From positions 62,001 through 126,000 of the forward strand of contig JAEZMV010000016.1 of the NCBI GenBank assembly GCA_023414875.1: a stretch of 64,000 nt of DNA. The letters are read 5' to 3'. The notes beneath the pieces were generated by a model, which saw nothing but the letters and a program-made list of their open reading frames with translations, ran no database searches and was not told the origin of the DNA. Position numbers and translations under genes: made by a program. This document shows, one piece after another, positions 1 through 7,597 of the stretch (the stretch's first letter is position 1; the number at the start of each line of letters is the position of its first letter). The DNA comes from Bacillota bacterium (GTDB taxonomy: Bacteria; Bacillota; Clostridia; Lachnospirales; Lachnospiraceae).

Positions 1-998
1 GACATCATGACCATAGAAATTTATCCGATATCAACACCATCATTGATCAATCAAAGATTACCGATCATGCAAAAGCTATTGCGAAGAAGATTTTCCTGAT
101 TGTTGCTGAAGCAGAGGCAAAAGCTCATGCAAAATCCTTAGAGGATGTTCATTTTCATGAAGTTGGTGCAATTGACTCTATCGTAGATATTGTTGCTGCA
201 GCAATCTGCCTGGACAATCTAAATATAACGAAGGTATTTATATCTGAACTCTATGAAGGAACCGGGCAAATCAAATGTCAGCACGGACTGCTTCCTATCC
301 CGGTACCGGCTGTCATTAATATTGCCTCCACTCATCAGCTTTCCCTTCATATTACACAGGTAAACGGAGAACTGGTAACACCTACCGGTGCAGCCATAGT
401 GGCAGCGATTAAAACAGAGGATGCCCTACCCAAAGAAATGAAAGTATTAAAAATTGGTTTAGGTGCCGGCAAGAGGAGTTATAACGGGGCCAGTGGAATC
501 CTTCGTGCCCTGCTGGTACAGGATGCTTCAGCTGAAAAAAAACCTACTGAAGATAACGTATGGCTACTGGAAGCAAATATTGATGACTGCCCGGGGGAAG
601 CTCTGGCATTTACGATGGATTATTTGTTTGAAAACGGTGCCAAGGATGTATACTATACTCCCATCTTTATGAAGAAGAACCGACCTGCCTATATGTTGAG
701 CGTACTATGTAGTCAAGAAATGATTGAAAAGCTGGAAGGTATTATATTTACCAATACAACAACAATCGGAATCCGTAGGCAGGAAATGCAACGAACTGTC
801 CTTCCCAGAGAGCAAAGATTGGTTACTACACCCTACGGCGATGCTCTGGTTAAGGCATGCTTTTATCAGGATAAAACATTTATCTATCCTGAATATGAGA
901 GCCTGAAAGTATTATGTCAGAAATCAGGACAGGATTACTTGTCTATGTATCACCTTGTTCAGGAGCTTGCCTGTAACGCTATCTTGCATACTGTATAA
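1..998 (+). CDS. larC: LarC, nickel insertion protein for the pincer cofactor (5' end outside window)
   Basis: LarC uses CTP to insert nickel into the pyridinium-dithiocarboxylate precursor of the nickel-pincer nucleotide (NPN) cofactor of LarA-type enzymes. The open frame runs from base 3 with 331 codons visible. It shows the LarC N-terminal block (VHFHEVGAIDSIVDI, then PIPVPAVI and ELVTPTGAA) and the C-terminal LarC2 block (WLLEANIDDCPGEAL, KNRPAYMLSVLC, TTIGIRR). In Lactobacillus plantarum the two halves are joined by a programmed frameshift; here they are one uninterrupted frame. larE follows 25 bases downstream on the same strand. The true start lies upstream of the window. Family call is secure. 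Confidence 0.93.
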   Translation, partial: HHDHRNLSDINTIIDQSKITDHAKAIAKKIFLIVAEAEAKAHAKSLEDVHFHEVGAIDSIVDIVAAAICLDNLNITKVFISELYEGTGQIKCQHGLLPIPVPAVINIASTHQLSLHITQVNGELVTPTGAAIVAAIKTEDALPKEMKVLKIGLGAGKRSYNGASGILRALLVQDASAEKKPTEDNVWLLEANIDDCPGEALAFTMDYLFENGAKDVYYTPIFMKKNRPAYMLSVLCSQEMIEKLEGIIFTNTTTIGIRRQEMQRTVLPREQRLVTTPYGDALVKACFYQDKTFIYPEYESLKVLCQKSGQDYLSMYHLVQELACNAILHTV

Positions 999-1023
999 TA
1001 ATAACAACGATAGGGGATTATTA

Positions 1024-1908
1024 ATGAAAGAAAAAGATGATAAAAATACCTATATCAATGAGGATATTGGTAACATCAGCACTGATACAAGTATCAATAA
1101 AAACATCTTAGATAAGCTAACTAAGCTGCTTGAGAAACATGTTCAGGAAGGCATCGCGATAGCCTTTTCCGGCGGAGTTGACAGCAGCCTGTTACTGAAA
1201 GTTGCTTGCGATGTAGGAAAAAAGGCTGGTCGCACGGTACTTGCCGTTACCTTTGAGACAAAGCTTCATCCCCATGGGGATTTAGATGAAGCCAGAGAAA
1301 TGGCCCTTACTATGGGAGCTGTTCATAAGACGATTGAGGTTGACGAGTTCACTGATCCGGAAATATTAAATAATCCGGTCGATCGCTGTTACCGATGTAA
1401 AAAGCTTTTATTTCAAACCTTTATTCAATATGCGAATTCTGAGGGATATACCTACTTAATTGATGGAAGTAATTATGACGATTTAAATGCTTATCGGCCC
1501 GGTATGAAGGCTTTGTTGGAGCTGGGGATTCACAGCCCTCTTCTAGAGCTACAGATTACGAAGGAGCAAATTCGAACCCTAGCTTCCATTCTAGGCGTAC
1601 CCTCTTCCAATAAACCTTCAGCTCCTTGCCTGGCAACCAGGCTTCCCTATGATACCCGTTTTGATTATGAGCTTTTAGAACGCATCGATGCCGGAGAACA
1701 ATTCCTTCGAAAACTTGGCTTCTATAATGTACGTCTGAGGCTACATCAGGATATACTTCGTATTGAAATCGACAAGAAGGATTTCAATCTATTCTTAGAT
1801 CACCAAGAACCTATCGTTGCTGAGTTAAAACGTCTGGATTTCCTATATATCACCTTAGATCTGGAAGGTTTTCGTTCCGGCAGCATGGATTTACGCATCG
1901 ACAAATAG
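1024..1908 (+). CDS. larE: LarE, ATP-dependent sacrificial sulfur transferase
   Basis: LarE adenylates the LarB product and donates sulfur to build the dithiocarboxylate of the NPN cofactor. The 294-residue protein has the PP-loop ATP pyrophosphatase motif FSGGVDSS near residue 45, a NPVDRCYRCK segment, and PSAPCLATRLPY, which holds the cysteine matching the sacrificial Cys of L. plantarum LarE. No extra cysteine cluster is seen near it, so the sacrificial-cysteine type is more likely than the [4Fe-4S] type (inference). An in-frame start at 955 inside larC is possible, but ATG 1024 has a preceding AGGGGA and fits the family N-terminus. It converges tail to tail with the transporter operon, with 3 bases between stops. 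Confidence 0.93.
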   Translation: MKEKDDKNTYINEDIGNISTDTSINKNILDKLTKLLEKHVQEGIAIAFSGGVDSSLLLKVACDVGKKAGRTVLAVTFETKLHPHGDLDEAREMALTMGAVHKTIEVDEFTDPEILNNPVDRCYRCKKLLFQTFIQYANSEGYTYLIDGSNYDDLNAYRPGMKALLELGIHSPLLELQITKEQIRTLASILGVPSSNKPSAPCLATRLPYDTRFDYELLERIDAGEQFLRKLGFYNVRLRLHQDILRIEIDKKDFNLFLDHQEPIVAELKRLDFLYITLDLEGFRSGSMDLRIDK

Positions 1909-1911
1909 AGA

Positions 1912-2631
1912 CTACTGCTGTAGACAATAGGGTAGCTCTAAGCCAGCTTCCTCCATAAGCTCCTTATTAGATAATAATTCCTTTGCCGTTCCCTGTTGAA
2001 AAAGTTCACCCTCTCTAAGGATAATAATCCGGTCACATAATTCCAGTGCCATATCCAAATCATGTGTTGCAATCAGCTTTGTAACGGTAAAGGTCTTCAA
2101 CATATGAATAAGCTTCCTTCGGGTTCTCGGGTCCAAGAATGAGGTGGGTTCGTCAAATAACACGATACGGGGTTCCATAGCCAGTACCGTTGCAATGGCA
2201 ACCATCCTCTGTTCACCTCCTGAAAGCCTGGAGGAATTTTTATTTAGCAGCCGCTCAATTCCAAGCTCCCCTAATACCTGAGTGGCTTTATCCTTCACCG
2301 CATACTCATCCATTCCTAAATTTCTTAAACCGAAGGCAACATCCTCATAGACACTGGACATAAACAGCTGGTCATCAGGATTTTGAAATACTACCCCGAT
2401 CTTTTCTCTGATAGCTCTCAGATTTTTCTTACTTACCGAAATATTATCAATCTCAATACTACCCTTTTCGGGAAGTAGAATTCCCACCATAGATTTAAGT
2501 AACGTTGATTTTCCGGCTCCGTTCGCACCGATTATCCCTATGGTTTCTCCTTCCTTTATCTGAAAACTAATTTCTTTCAGTGCTTTATTTTCATCGATAT
2601 AGCTTACACATAATTTATCAATATTGATCAT
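1912..2631 (-). CDS. nikO: ECF-type nickel/cobalt transporter ATPase (CbiO/NikO)
   Basis: ATP-hydrolysing subunit of an energy-coupling-factor metal importer on the inner face of the membrane. The 239-residue protein has Walker A GANGAGKST (near residue 36), Q-loop VFQNPDDQLF, signature SGGEQRM, Walker B VLFDEPTSFLDP and the H-loop ATHDLDMA. It is the last gene of a leftward operon larB-nikMN-nikQ-nikO, 31 bases after nikQ. Metal specificity cannot be read from the ATPase; nickel is inferred from larB, larC and larE around it. No terminator is visible before the convergent larE. Confidence 0.92.
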   Translation of the reverse strand: MINIDKLCVSYIDENKALKEISFQIKEGETIGIIGANGAGKSTLLKSMVGILLPEKGSIEIDNISVSKKNLRAIREKIGVVFQNPDDQLFMSSVYEDVAFGLRNLGMDEYAVKDKATQVLGELGIERLLNKNSSRLSGGEQRMVAIATVLAMEPRIVLFDEPTSFLDPRTRRKLIHMLKTFTVTKLIATHDLDMALELCDRIIILREGELFQQGTAKELLSNKELMEEAGLELPYCLQQ

Positions 2632-2662
2632 GTATCCTCCACCTTGGCTATCCTTATATTTA

Positions 2663-3463
2663 TCATAGAAGCAAGCTTCCTATCCTTGTCCCAAGATTGA
2701 ATACCCTTAAGATTATAAAAAATGCTCCAATCATAATGATAATGATCCAATCGGTAACTACCGGCTTTTCCTTTTTTACAAAGGATAACCTGCCGTCAAA
2801 TCCCCTGCACTGCATTGACTGATATATTCTCTCTGCTCTGTCCATACTCCTTAGTATTAATTGCCCTAAAAACATACCCATATCCTTCATTTTAATACCC
2901 TTTTCTTTTGGAGCTCTAAGAATATAGGCATGATACATCAGTGATGCTTCCTTTAATAATACACTCATATAACGATAAGTCATCATAATCTGAATTATAA
3001 TAATATGCGGTATATGCAATCGAATTAATGTATAAATCAAATCATTCATACTGGTTGTCGCAACTAAAAGAAGAACAAATAAAACCGTTAATATTGTCTT
3101 TAACATAAGGGATGCTAATACAAGCATCCCCTTAGTTACTCCAAAACCACCAATATAAAACAGGATGTTCCTATGAACAAATAAATTCGAAAGTCCTGCA
3201 AAAAAAGCAAAAGGAAGTGCAATACCACAACGAATGGCCAAGGGCTTCAAAGGTACTTCTCCAATAATCATCAAGAATGCAGGAAAGCATGCAAATATCA
3301 TTAAATTTGCAAACTCTTCCAAAGGAATCGAGATTACGATAATAACATAGAATATCGTTACCATCAGCTTAATCATCGGAGAAAGTCTATGTATTGCTGT
3401 ATCCTTTTCTGTCAGATTCTCGAGTGCAGTTATTCTCTGTAAGGAATGTTTCAATGATGGCAT
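2663..3463 (-). CDS. nikQ: ECF-type nickel/cobalt transporter T component (CbiQ/NikQ)
   Basis: Membrane scaffold that couples the ATPase to the metal-binding S component. The 266-residue protein has about five or six hydrophobic segments and a CbiQ-like cytoplasmic coupling segment (RAPKEKGIKMKDMGMF, then RSMDRAERIYQSMQCRGF) with the paired Ala-Arg-Gly/Arg-Gly type motifs expected to contact the ATPase. A longer frame starts at a TTG at 3478, but GAAAGG sits 7 bases before ATG 3463, so 3463 is preferred. It lies between nikMN and nikO. Confidence 0.9.
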   Translation of the reverse strand: MPSLKHSLQRITALENLTEKDTAIHRLSPMIKLMVTIFYVIIVISIPLEEFANLMIFACFPAFLMIIGEVPLKPLAIRCGIALPFAFFAGLSNLFVHRNILFYIGGFGVTKGMLVLASLMLKTILTVLFVLLLVATTSMNDLIYTLIRLHIPHIIIIQIMMTYRYMSVLLKEASLMYHAYILRAPKEKGIKMKDMGMFLGQLILRSMDRAERIYQSMQCRGFDGRLSFVKKEKPVVTDWIIIIMIGAFFIILRVFNLGTRIGSLLL

Positions 3464-3506
3464 AGTAATACCTTTCAAATAATTTATTTATTATACTGAT
3501 TAAGCA

Positions 3507-4526
3507 TCACTTGGCAGAAACCTTGTTTAGCTTTTTCTTCTTAATACTTAGAATTAGGACACCTGAACCTACCGTAACTGCTAAAGTCAAGAAAGCTCCT
3601 ACAATTCCTGATACACTGGTGCCTATTTGATTATCAGAAGCTCCCTCTTTAAACGCGTAATCCGGAAGAACTGCTGTATTCTCTTGCAGCTCCTTCGCAT
3701 TATTATGAAGCTTGGAAGTAGATTCAAGCTCTTTTTCTCCTAGAATGCCTTGAATTGACCATTCTAGTCCATCCGGTTTGGAAGATGCATATAAGGATAA
3801 AGCTCCTCCGACAAAAACAGTAGCTATGATAAAAATAGTTATAACCTTCTTCCTGGCAGTCCTTATACTACTATGATCATCAAGCGCCTTTAATAATACC
3901 TCACTACGGGTACGATATATGAAGCAAAGAACAGCTCCGGTTATGATTCCCTCGATGGCTCCAATTGCCAGATGAATTAATTGCATCGGAGCAAGAAATA
4001 CTGTAAATGGTAGACCGACGACATTGGAGGCTGCTGTCTCAACAACAACAGCTAGTGAACCAAGCTGCAGGCCTATCACCACCGTAAGTATTGATGCAAT
4101 TGTGATGCGTTTTGGGGTCATTGATTTTTTAATTAGGGGTCGATAGATCAGTGGATATGCAATTAAGCAGGATATAACACCCATATTAAAAATATTGCAG
4201 CCAAGTGCTAATAATCCACCATCCGCGAAGAATAAGGCCTGTATAAGTAATACCGAAGTTAAGGTTAAAAATGCCGGAAAAGGCCCTAATAATGCTGCCA
4301 GTAAAACACCTCCGCCTATATGCCCGCTGGAACCGGTCACAGGTATGGTAAAGTTAATCATCTGTGCTGCAAAAACAAAAGCCCCCATAACCCCCATCAT
4401 TGGAATTTGATTATCATATAATTCTGTATTCTTTAATTTTTTAATACTGTAGCCTATTGCTCCAGTAGAAGCCACTGCCATAGTTGTGCCAACTGCCGCT
4501 GACACTAAAGCGTCTGACATATGCAT
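3507..4526 (-). CDS. nikMN: Nickel-binding S component, NikM fused to NikN-like C-terminus
   Basis: Substrate-binding membrane protein of the nickel ECF transporter. The N-terminus reads MHMSDAL; in CbiM/NikM proteins the conserved residue-2 histidine and the amino terminus help bind the metal. The core (residues about 1-215) has the typical GHIGGGVLLAALLGP and GCNIFNMGV blocks with six or seven membrane segments. The rest (about 225-339) is a NikN-like part: a membrane segment, an external loop with PDGLEWS, and a final membrane segment. The fused form is known for NikMN. It sits 21 bases downstream of larB, so nickel rather than cobalt is the inferred substrate. Confidence 0.9.
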   Translation of the reverse strand: MHMSDALVSAAVGTTMAVASTGAIGYSIKKLKNTELYDNQIPMMGVMGAFVFAAQMINFTIPVTGSSGHIGGGVLLAALLGPFPAFLTLTSVLLIQALFFADGGLLALGCNIFNMGVISCLIAYPLIYRPLIKKSMTPKRITIASILTVVIGLQLGSLAVVVETAASNVVGLPFTVFLAPMQLIHLAIGAIEGIITGAVLCFIYRTRSEVLLKALDDHSSIRTARKKVITIFIIATVFVGGALSLYASSKPDGLEWSIQGILGEKELESTSKLHNNAKELQENTAVLPDYAFKEGASDNQIGTSVSGIVGAFLTLAVTVGSGVLILSIKKKKLNKVSAK

Positions 4527-4547
4527 AATTTTTCCTTCCTTTCTTTC

Positions 4548-5291
4548 TTAAGTGATTGCCATACGATTAATTTGTGTGCTAAGATATCCTGCACCAAATC
4601 CATTATCGATATTCACAACAGCTAACCCCTCCGCACAGGAATTTAACATAGTAAGCAATGCGGAGATACCGTTAAAATTAGCACCATAGCCAACTGAAGT
4701 CGGGACAGCGATTACCGGTTTATCTACCAGACCTGCAATGACTCCTCCTAAAGCACCCTCCATGCCTGCTACAGCTACGATACAATTTGCTTTTCTTATT
4801 TCCTCAAGCTTGGAAATCAATCGATGAATTCCAGCAACTCCAACATCATAGATGCGAATAACATTACTCCCGAAAAATTCAGCAGTCTGAGCCGCTTCCT
4901 CCGCAACTGGAATATCGGATGTACCGCCGGTACAAATTGCTACGCATCCGCTCCTAATTTTTTTATTTAACTCTACTTTAATTATTCTTGATAACGGGTC
5001 GTATTCTGCTATAGGAATGACTTCCTTCACCTTCTCGAACTGCTCTTTTGTAGCTCTGGTTCCAAGTACATTGGTACCCTTCTCATAAAAGCTTTTGAAG
5101 ATGCTCTGAAGATGCTCACTATTCTTTCCCTGGCAAAAGATAACTTCACCAAAGCCTGAACGTAATTCCCTGTGGTGATCCAGCTTTGCAAAGCCCAAAT
5201 CCTCATACGGTAGTTTCTTTAGCATTTCCTCTGCATCCAAAATACTTATTTCATTGTTTTGTACCTGTTCTAATATCTTATGAATATCCAT
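4548..5291 (-). CDS. larB: LarB, NaAD carboxylase/hydrolase of pincer cofactor synthesis
   Basis: LarB carboxylates the pyridinium ring of nicotinic acid adenine dinucleotide and cleaves it, the first step of NPN cofactor synthesis. The 247-residue protein has the PurE-like C-terminal half: ICTGGTSDIPVAEEA, VVAVAGMEGALGGVIAGL, AVPTSVGYGANFNG and NIDNGFGAGY. The open frame extends back to 5387, but the start is fixed by GGGAGG six bases before ATG 5291 (MDIHKILEQV). The upstream bases contain a 27-bp dispersed repeat also found before the lacI gene at 7.3 kb. It is first in the larB-nikMNQO operon. Confidence 0.93.
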   Translation of the reverse strand: MDIHKILEQVQNNEISILDAEEMLKKLPYEDLGFAKLDHHRELRSGFGEVIFCQGKNSEHLQSIFKSFYEKGTNVLGTRATKEQFEKVKEVIPIAEYDPLSRIIKVELNKKIRSGCVAICTGGTSDIPVAEEAAQTAEFFGSNVIRIYDVGVAGIHRLISKLEEIRKANCIVAVAGMEGALGGVIAGLVDKPVIAVPTSVGYGANFNGISALLTMLNSCAEGLAVVNIDNGFGAGYLSTQINRMAIT

Positions 5292-5295
5292 CCAA

Positions 5296-5322
5296 ACCTC
5301 CCATACTGCATCTTTGATGCAG
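5296..5322. repeat. 27-bp palindromic repeat, copy 1 (before larB)
   Basis: Core CTGCATCTTTGATGCAG is a perfect 7-bp stem with a 3-base loop. The full 27 bp matches 7331-7357 with two mismatches. In both places it lies just upstream of a Shine-Dalgarno sequence, so it may be a mobile or regulatory hairpin. Confidence 0.75.
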
Positions 5323-5462
5323 GAATAGCTCGTAACTTTCTTACTGTTTCGCAAATAGATAAGCAATAAAAAAGCATGAAAAACCAACAGCTGTTCTCAG
5401 CCGTCAGAATCTTCATGATTCTAATTTTTCCATATGAAAATCATCTTAAATACTTACAAGTA

Positions 5463-5636
5463 TTACTTATGTCGTGCATAATATTCCAGTGGATTTAATT
5501 TTCCATTCAAGAATTTTGGTTCTAATAATAATCTTTTCACACTCGCAAGCAGCCCGGTATCTTCATGATTACCCTTGAAAGCTGCTATCTTTTTTAATAC
5601 TTTAATCTTTGCCGCTACTCTCTTCTTGTTACTTTT
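5463..5636 (-). other. Orphan coding-like open frame, no start codon, -1 relative to DUF3842 gene
   Basis: A 57-codon frame is open from just after a TGA at 5637-5639 to a TAA at 5463. Its translation looks like the end of a real protein: a basic start (KKRVAAKIKVLKKIAAFKG), then LLASVKRLLLEPKFLNGK, ending NPLEYYARHK. It contains no ATG, and its first TTG or GTG falls well inside the coding-like part. It overlaps the last codons of the DUF3842 gene in the -1 frame, and the DUF3842 frame passes through a run of five A (GAAAAAGT) where a -1 slip would enter this frame. Options are a C-terminal extension made by frameshifting, a remnant of a lost gene, or chance. I do not recognise the family. 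Confidence 0.4.
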
Positions 5637-6064
5637 TCAATATATTCCATCACCAGTTTTACACTATGATCGATATACGTTTCCGTCGTATCGTTTATAT
5701 CTGTCGCAATCATAATATTACAACGATTCAATGGAATTAATATTTTTAAAGCATCACAGGAGCTGACTGCGGCAGCCATTACCGGCGTTAATTCGCCTAA
5801 CATGGAATTAGCAGCAATGATTGCTATCGGACCCAGTATAATATCGGACTGGTTGACGGTCCGTACAATTGCATTCTCTCCGGTTGCACCAATATCAGCC
5901 CCGGATTTTAACATATTATTCGTGGCAGTAGAATTTGTACCGAGGGCACACAGAGTAATACCGGTCTCTTTAGTGATAAGCTTTCTTAATTTGAAGATGA
6001 TGCTTCTTCCAATTCCTCCACCCTGACCATCAATCACCGATATCATTATATCCTTTGGTATCAT
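5615..6064 (-). CDS. DUF3842 family protein, putative nucleotide-binding
   Basis: A 149-residue protein beginning MIPKDIMISVIDGQGGGIGRSI. The glycine-rich GQGGGIG after a short beta strand resembles a Rossmann-type nucleotide-binding turn (inference). Further conserved-looking blocks are LCALGTNSTATNNMLKSGA, GATGENAI and GPIAIIAANSMLGELTPVMA. No function is established for DUF3842. The start is set by GAGGAG six bases before ATG 6064. It is upstream of larB on the same strand, separated by the orphan frame and the hairpin repeat, so a role linked to the nickel or pincer-cofactor locus is possible but not shown. Confidence 0.8.
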   Translation of the reverse strand: MIPKDIMISVIDGQGGGIGRSIIFKLRKLITKETGITLCALGTNSTATNNMLKSGADIGATGENAIVRTVNQSDIILGPIAIIAANSMLGELTPVMAAAVSSCDALKILIPLNRCNIMIATDINDTTETYIDHSVKLVMEYIEKVTRRE

Positions 6065-6169
6065 AATAACTCTCCTCGTATAATTTGCTTCATTTAGACT
6101 GCAATTTTATCAATCATAGCCTTTCTATATTATATCTGTTTTACAAAATAATTACCACTATAAATTTTA

Positions 6170-6295
6170 TAAAAAATCAATTAACTTAGAAGGAAATGTA
6201 CACCTGTTTACCTGATTCTGGTCTCCCGATAGCACAGTATAGGTAAAGGTATTGCTCCCATTGGAGCCTTTGGTTACAGTTATCAGAATACTCGG
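6170..6295 (-). pseudogene. In-frame tail after the lacI stop, possible gene remnant
   Basis: Directly after the TAA that ends the LacI frame, the same frame stays open for about 42 codons to a TAA near 6170. The translation (PSILITVTKGSNGSNTFTYT then VLSGDQNQVNRCTFPSKL) looks like the edge of an extracellular beta-sandwich or starch-binding module, not a LacI C-terminus. The LacI protein is complete without it. A remnant of a lost amylase tail is one reading; chance is another. There is no start codon or ribosome site. Confidence 0.25.
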
Positions 6296-7309
6296 TTAAT
6301 GTCGCTTCGTTGATTCCCGTACGATTAGACTTGGAAGTGTTGTATAGGATTGGACCTGTAGATTAGGCTTCTTAATTTTTGATAAGATCAGCTTACCTGC
6401 CTGAACACCAACTTCATACACATCAATATTTACGACTGTCATCATAGGATCTGTGATCTGTGAAAACGGGTAATCATCAAAGGTAATAACACCTATATCC
6501 TTTGGTATCCGCATATTACGCTTTGTAATGGCTTTCATAACTCCCAATGCCAGATAATTATTGGCACAAATTACGGAGTCCGGAAGTGATCTTTTATTTA
6601 ATAATTCATCCATCATTCGAAAGCCCTCCTGTTTGGAAGAATCACCACGTTTAATAAAGGTATCATTCAATAACATTTTTTTATCTGCTAATGCAGTGAT
6701 CGCTCCCTGAAGGCGATGCGTTGATATCATATCATTTTCCAAACCTCCGATGAAGGATATCTTATGATAACCTTCATCAATCAAATGGTTTGCGGCAATT
6801 TCACCGGAGAGATAATTATTATTATCTATCCAACATAGCTGGTTCTCAAAGTTAGGACATCCTATCACGATATGGGGGAAGCCCGCCTTTAAAATACGTA
6901 GAGACATTTCCTTGGTTATGACAGAGGCATGAATCACCATCCCATCCGCACTATTTTGAGCAATGATACGATCGATTACTTCCAACTCATTCTCCAGATT
7001 TACATTTAGGAGGCTTAAGGAATAATTCTTTAAGTTTAGCTGATATTGTAAGCCTGACATTATTTCAAACATATGAGGATTTAAAAATACAGTATTACGT
7101 TCCAGACTAGTTACAAATATAATAGTACGGGTGGATTTCCTGGCAAAATTTTGCGCACGTAAATTAGGATGATAATTCATATCCTTCATAATACGTATAA
7201 TCCGTTCCGCTGTTGCTTCTGATATGGTAGGTATTTTATTAATTACCTTTGATACGGTTGCCGTAGATACACCTGCTGCTTTTGCCACATCCTTAATCGT
7301 AACTGACAT
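6296..7309 (-). CDS. LacI-family regulator of the maltodextrin locus (MalR-like)
   Basis: A 337-residue DNA-binding repressor. Residues 1-60 are the LacI helix-turn-helix and hinge (TIKDVAKAAGVSTATVSKVI, then NLRAQNFARKS); the rest is a periplasmic-binding-protein-like sugar sensor ending with VIVRES-type residues. The start has GGAGGAG five bases upstream of ATG 7309. It is the last gene of a set with a GH13 enzyme and a maltodextrin ABC importer, so malto-oligosaccharides are the likely signal. The two LacI-type palindromes at 13467 and 13545 are its probable targets. A 245-bp hairpin insert separates it from the GH13 gene. Confidence 0.88.
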   Translation of the reverse strand: MSVTIKDVAKAAGVSTATVSKVINKIPTISEATAERIIRIMKDMNYHPNLRAQNFARKSTRTIIFVTSLERNTVFLNPHMFEIMSGLQYQLNLKNYSLSLLNVNLENELEVIDRIIAQNSADGMVIHASVITKEMSLRILKAGFPHIVIGCPNFENQLCWIDNNNYLSGEIAANHLIDEGYHKISFIGGLENDMISTHRLQGAITALADKKMLLNDTFIKRGDSSKQEGFRMMDELLNKRSLPDSVICANNYLALGVMKAITKRNMRIPKDIGVITFDDYPFSQITDPMMTVVNIDVYEVGVQAGKLILSKIKKPNLQVQSYTTLPSLIVRESTKRH

Positions 7310-7322
7310 TTCTCTCCTCCTC

Positions 7323-7337
7323 TCACACTAACCTCTC
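7323..7337. repeat. 15-bp direct repeat flanking hairpin insert, left copy
   Basis: TCACACTAACCTCTC, identical to 7583-7597. The right copy overlaps the stop codon of the GH13 gene and the left copy sits just before the lacI ribosome site, as expected if a 245-bp element was inserted and duplicated 15 bases of target. Confidence 0.7.
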
Positions 7338-7582
7338 ATGCTGCATCTTTGATGCAGCTCAAAACGCTGGAAGAACAAGGTGTGAGTGCCATTCCACGAA
7401 CATCGCAGTTCTTCCAAAGCGAATTCTCTAATTCGCTTTGTGAATTTGCTTTAAAATTCACACTAACGAAGCATGGCTGCTTTTGCCGTAAATGCTTCAT
7501 ATGAAACCCGTAAAAATAATAATGAATTTCCACTGGAATTCATTATTATTTTTACTAAGAATTCAACTTTGTTGAATTCTTT
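7338..7582. mobile_element. Six-hairpin intergenic element (MITE/REP-like)
   Basis: This 245-bp stretch holds six stems in series: 7340-7358 (8-bp arms, 3-base loop), 7415-7440 (11-bp arms, loop CTCT), 7440-7461 (8 bp), 7468-7498 (7 bp), 7510-7555 (perfect 19-bp arms, 8-base loop) and 7557-7581 (11-bp arms, 3-base loop). It is flanked by 15-bp direct repeats. The segment 7522-7592 resembles 36340-36413 in the rpsB-tsf gap. No transposase and no terminal inverted repeats are present, so a non-autonomous or RNA-structured repeat is inferred. Open frames inside it are probably not genes. Confidence 0.6.
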
Positions 7583-7597
7583 TCACACTAACCTCTC
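7583..7597. repeat. 15-bp direct repeat flanking hairpin insert, right copy
   Basis: Identical to 7323-7337 (TCACACTAACCTCTC). It contains the reverse complement of the GH13 stop codon region. Confidence 0.7.

Noticed and set aside
7336..7533. Leftward 65-codon open frame inside the six-hairpin element
   Set aside because: It lies wholly in palindromic repeat sequence and has no good ribosome site; the protein-like look comes from the repeat.
7323..7597. CRISPR array
   Set aside because: The repeated pieces are hairpins of differing sequence and spacing, not regular direct repeats with unique spacers; no cas genes nearby.
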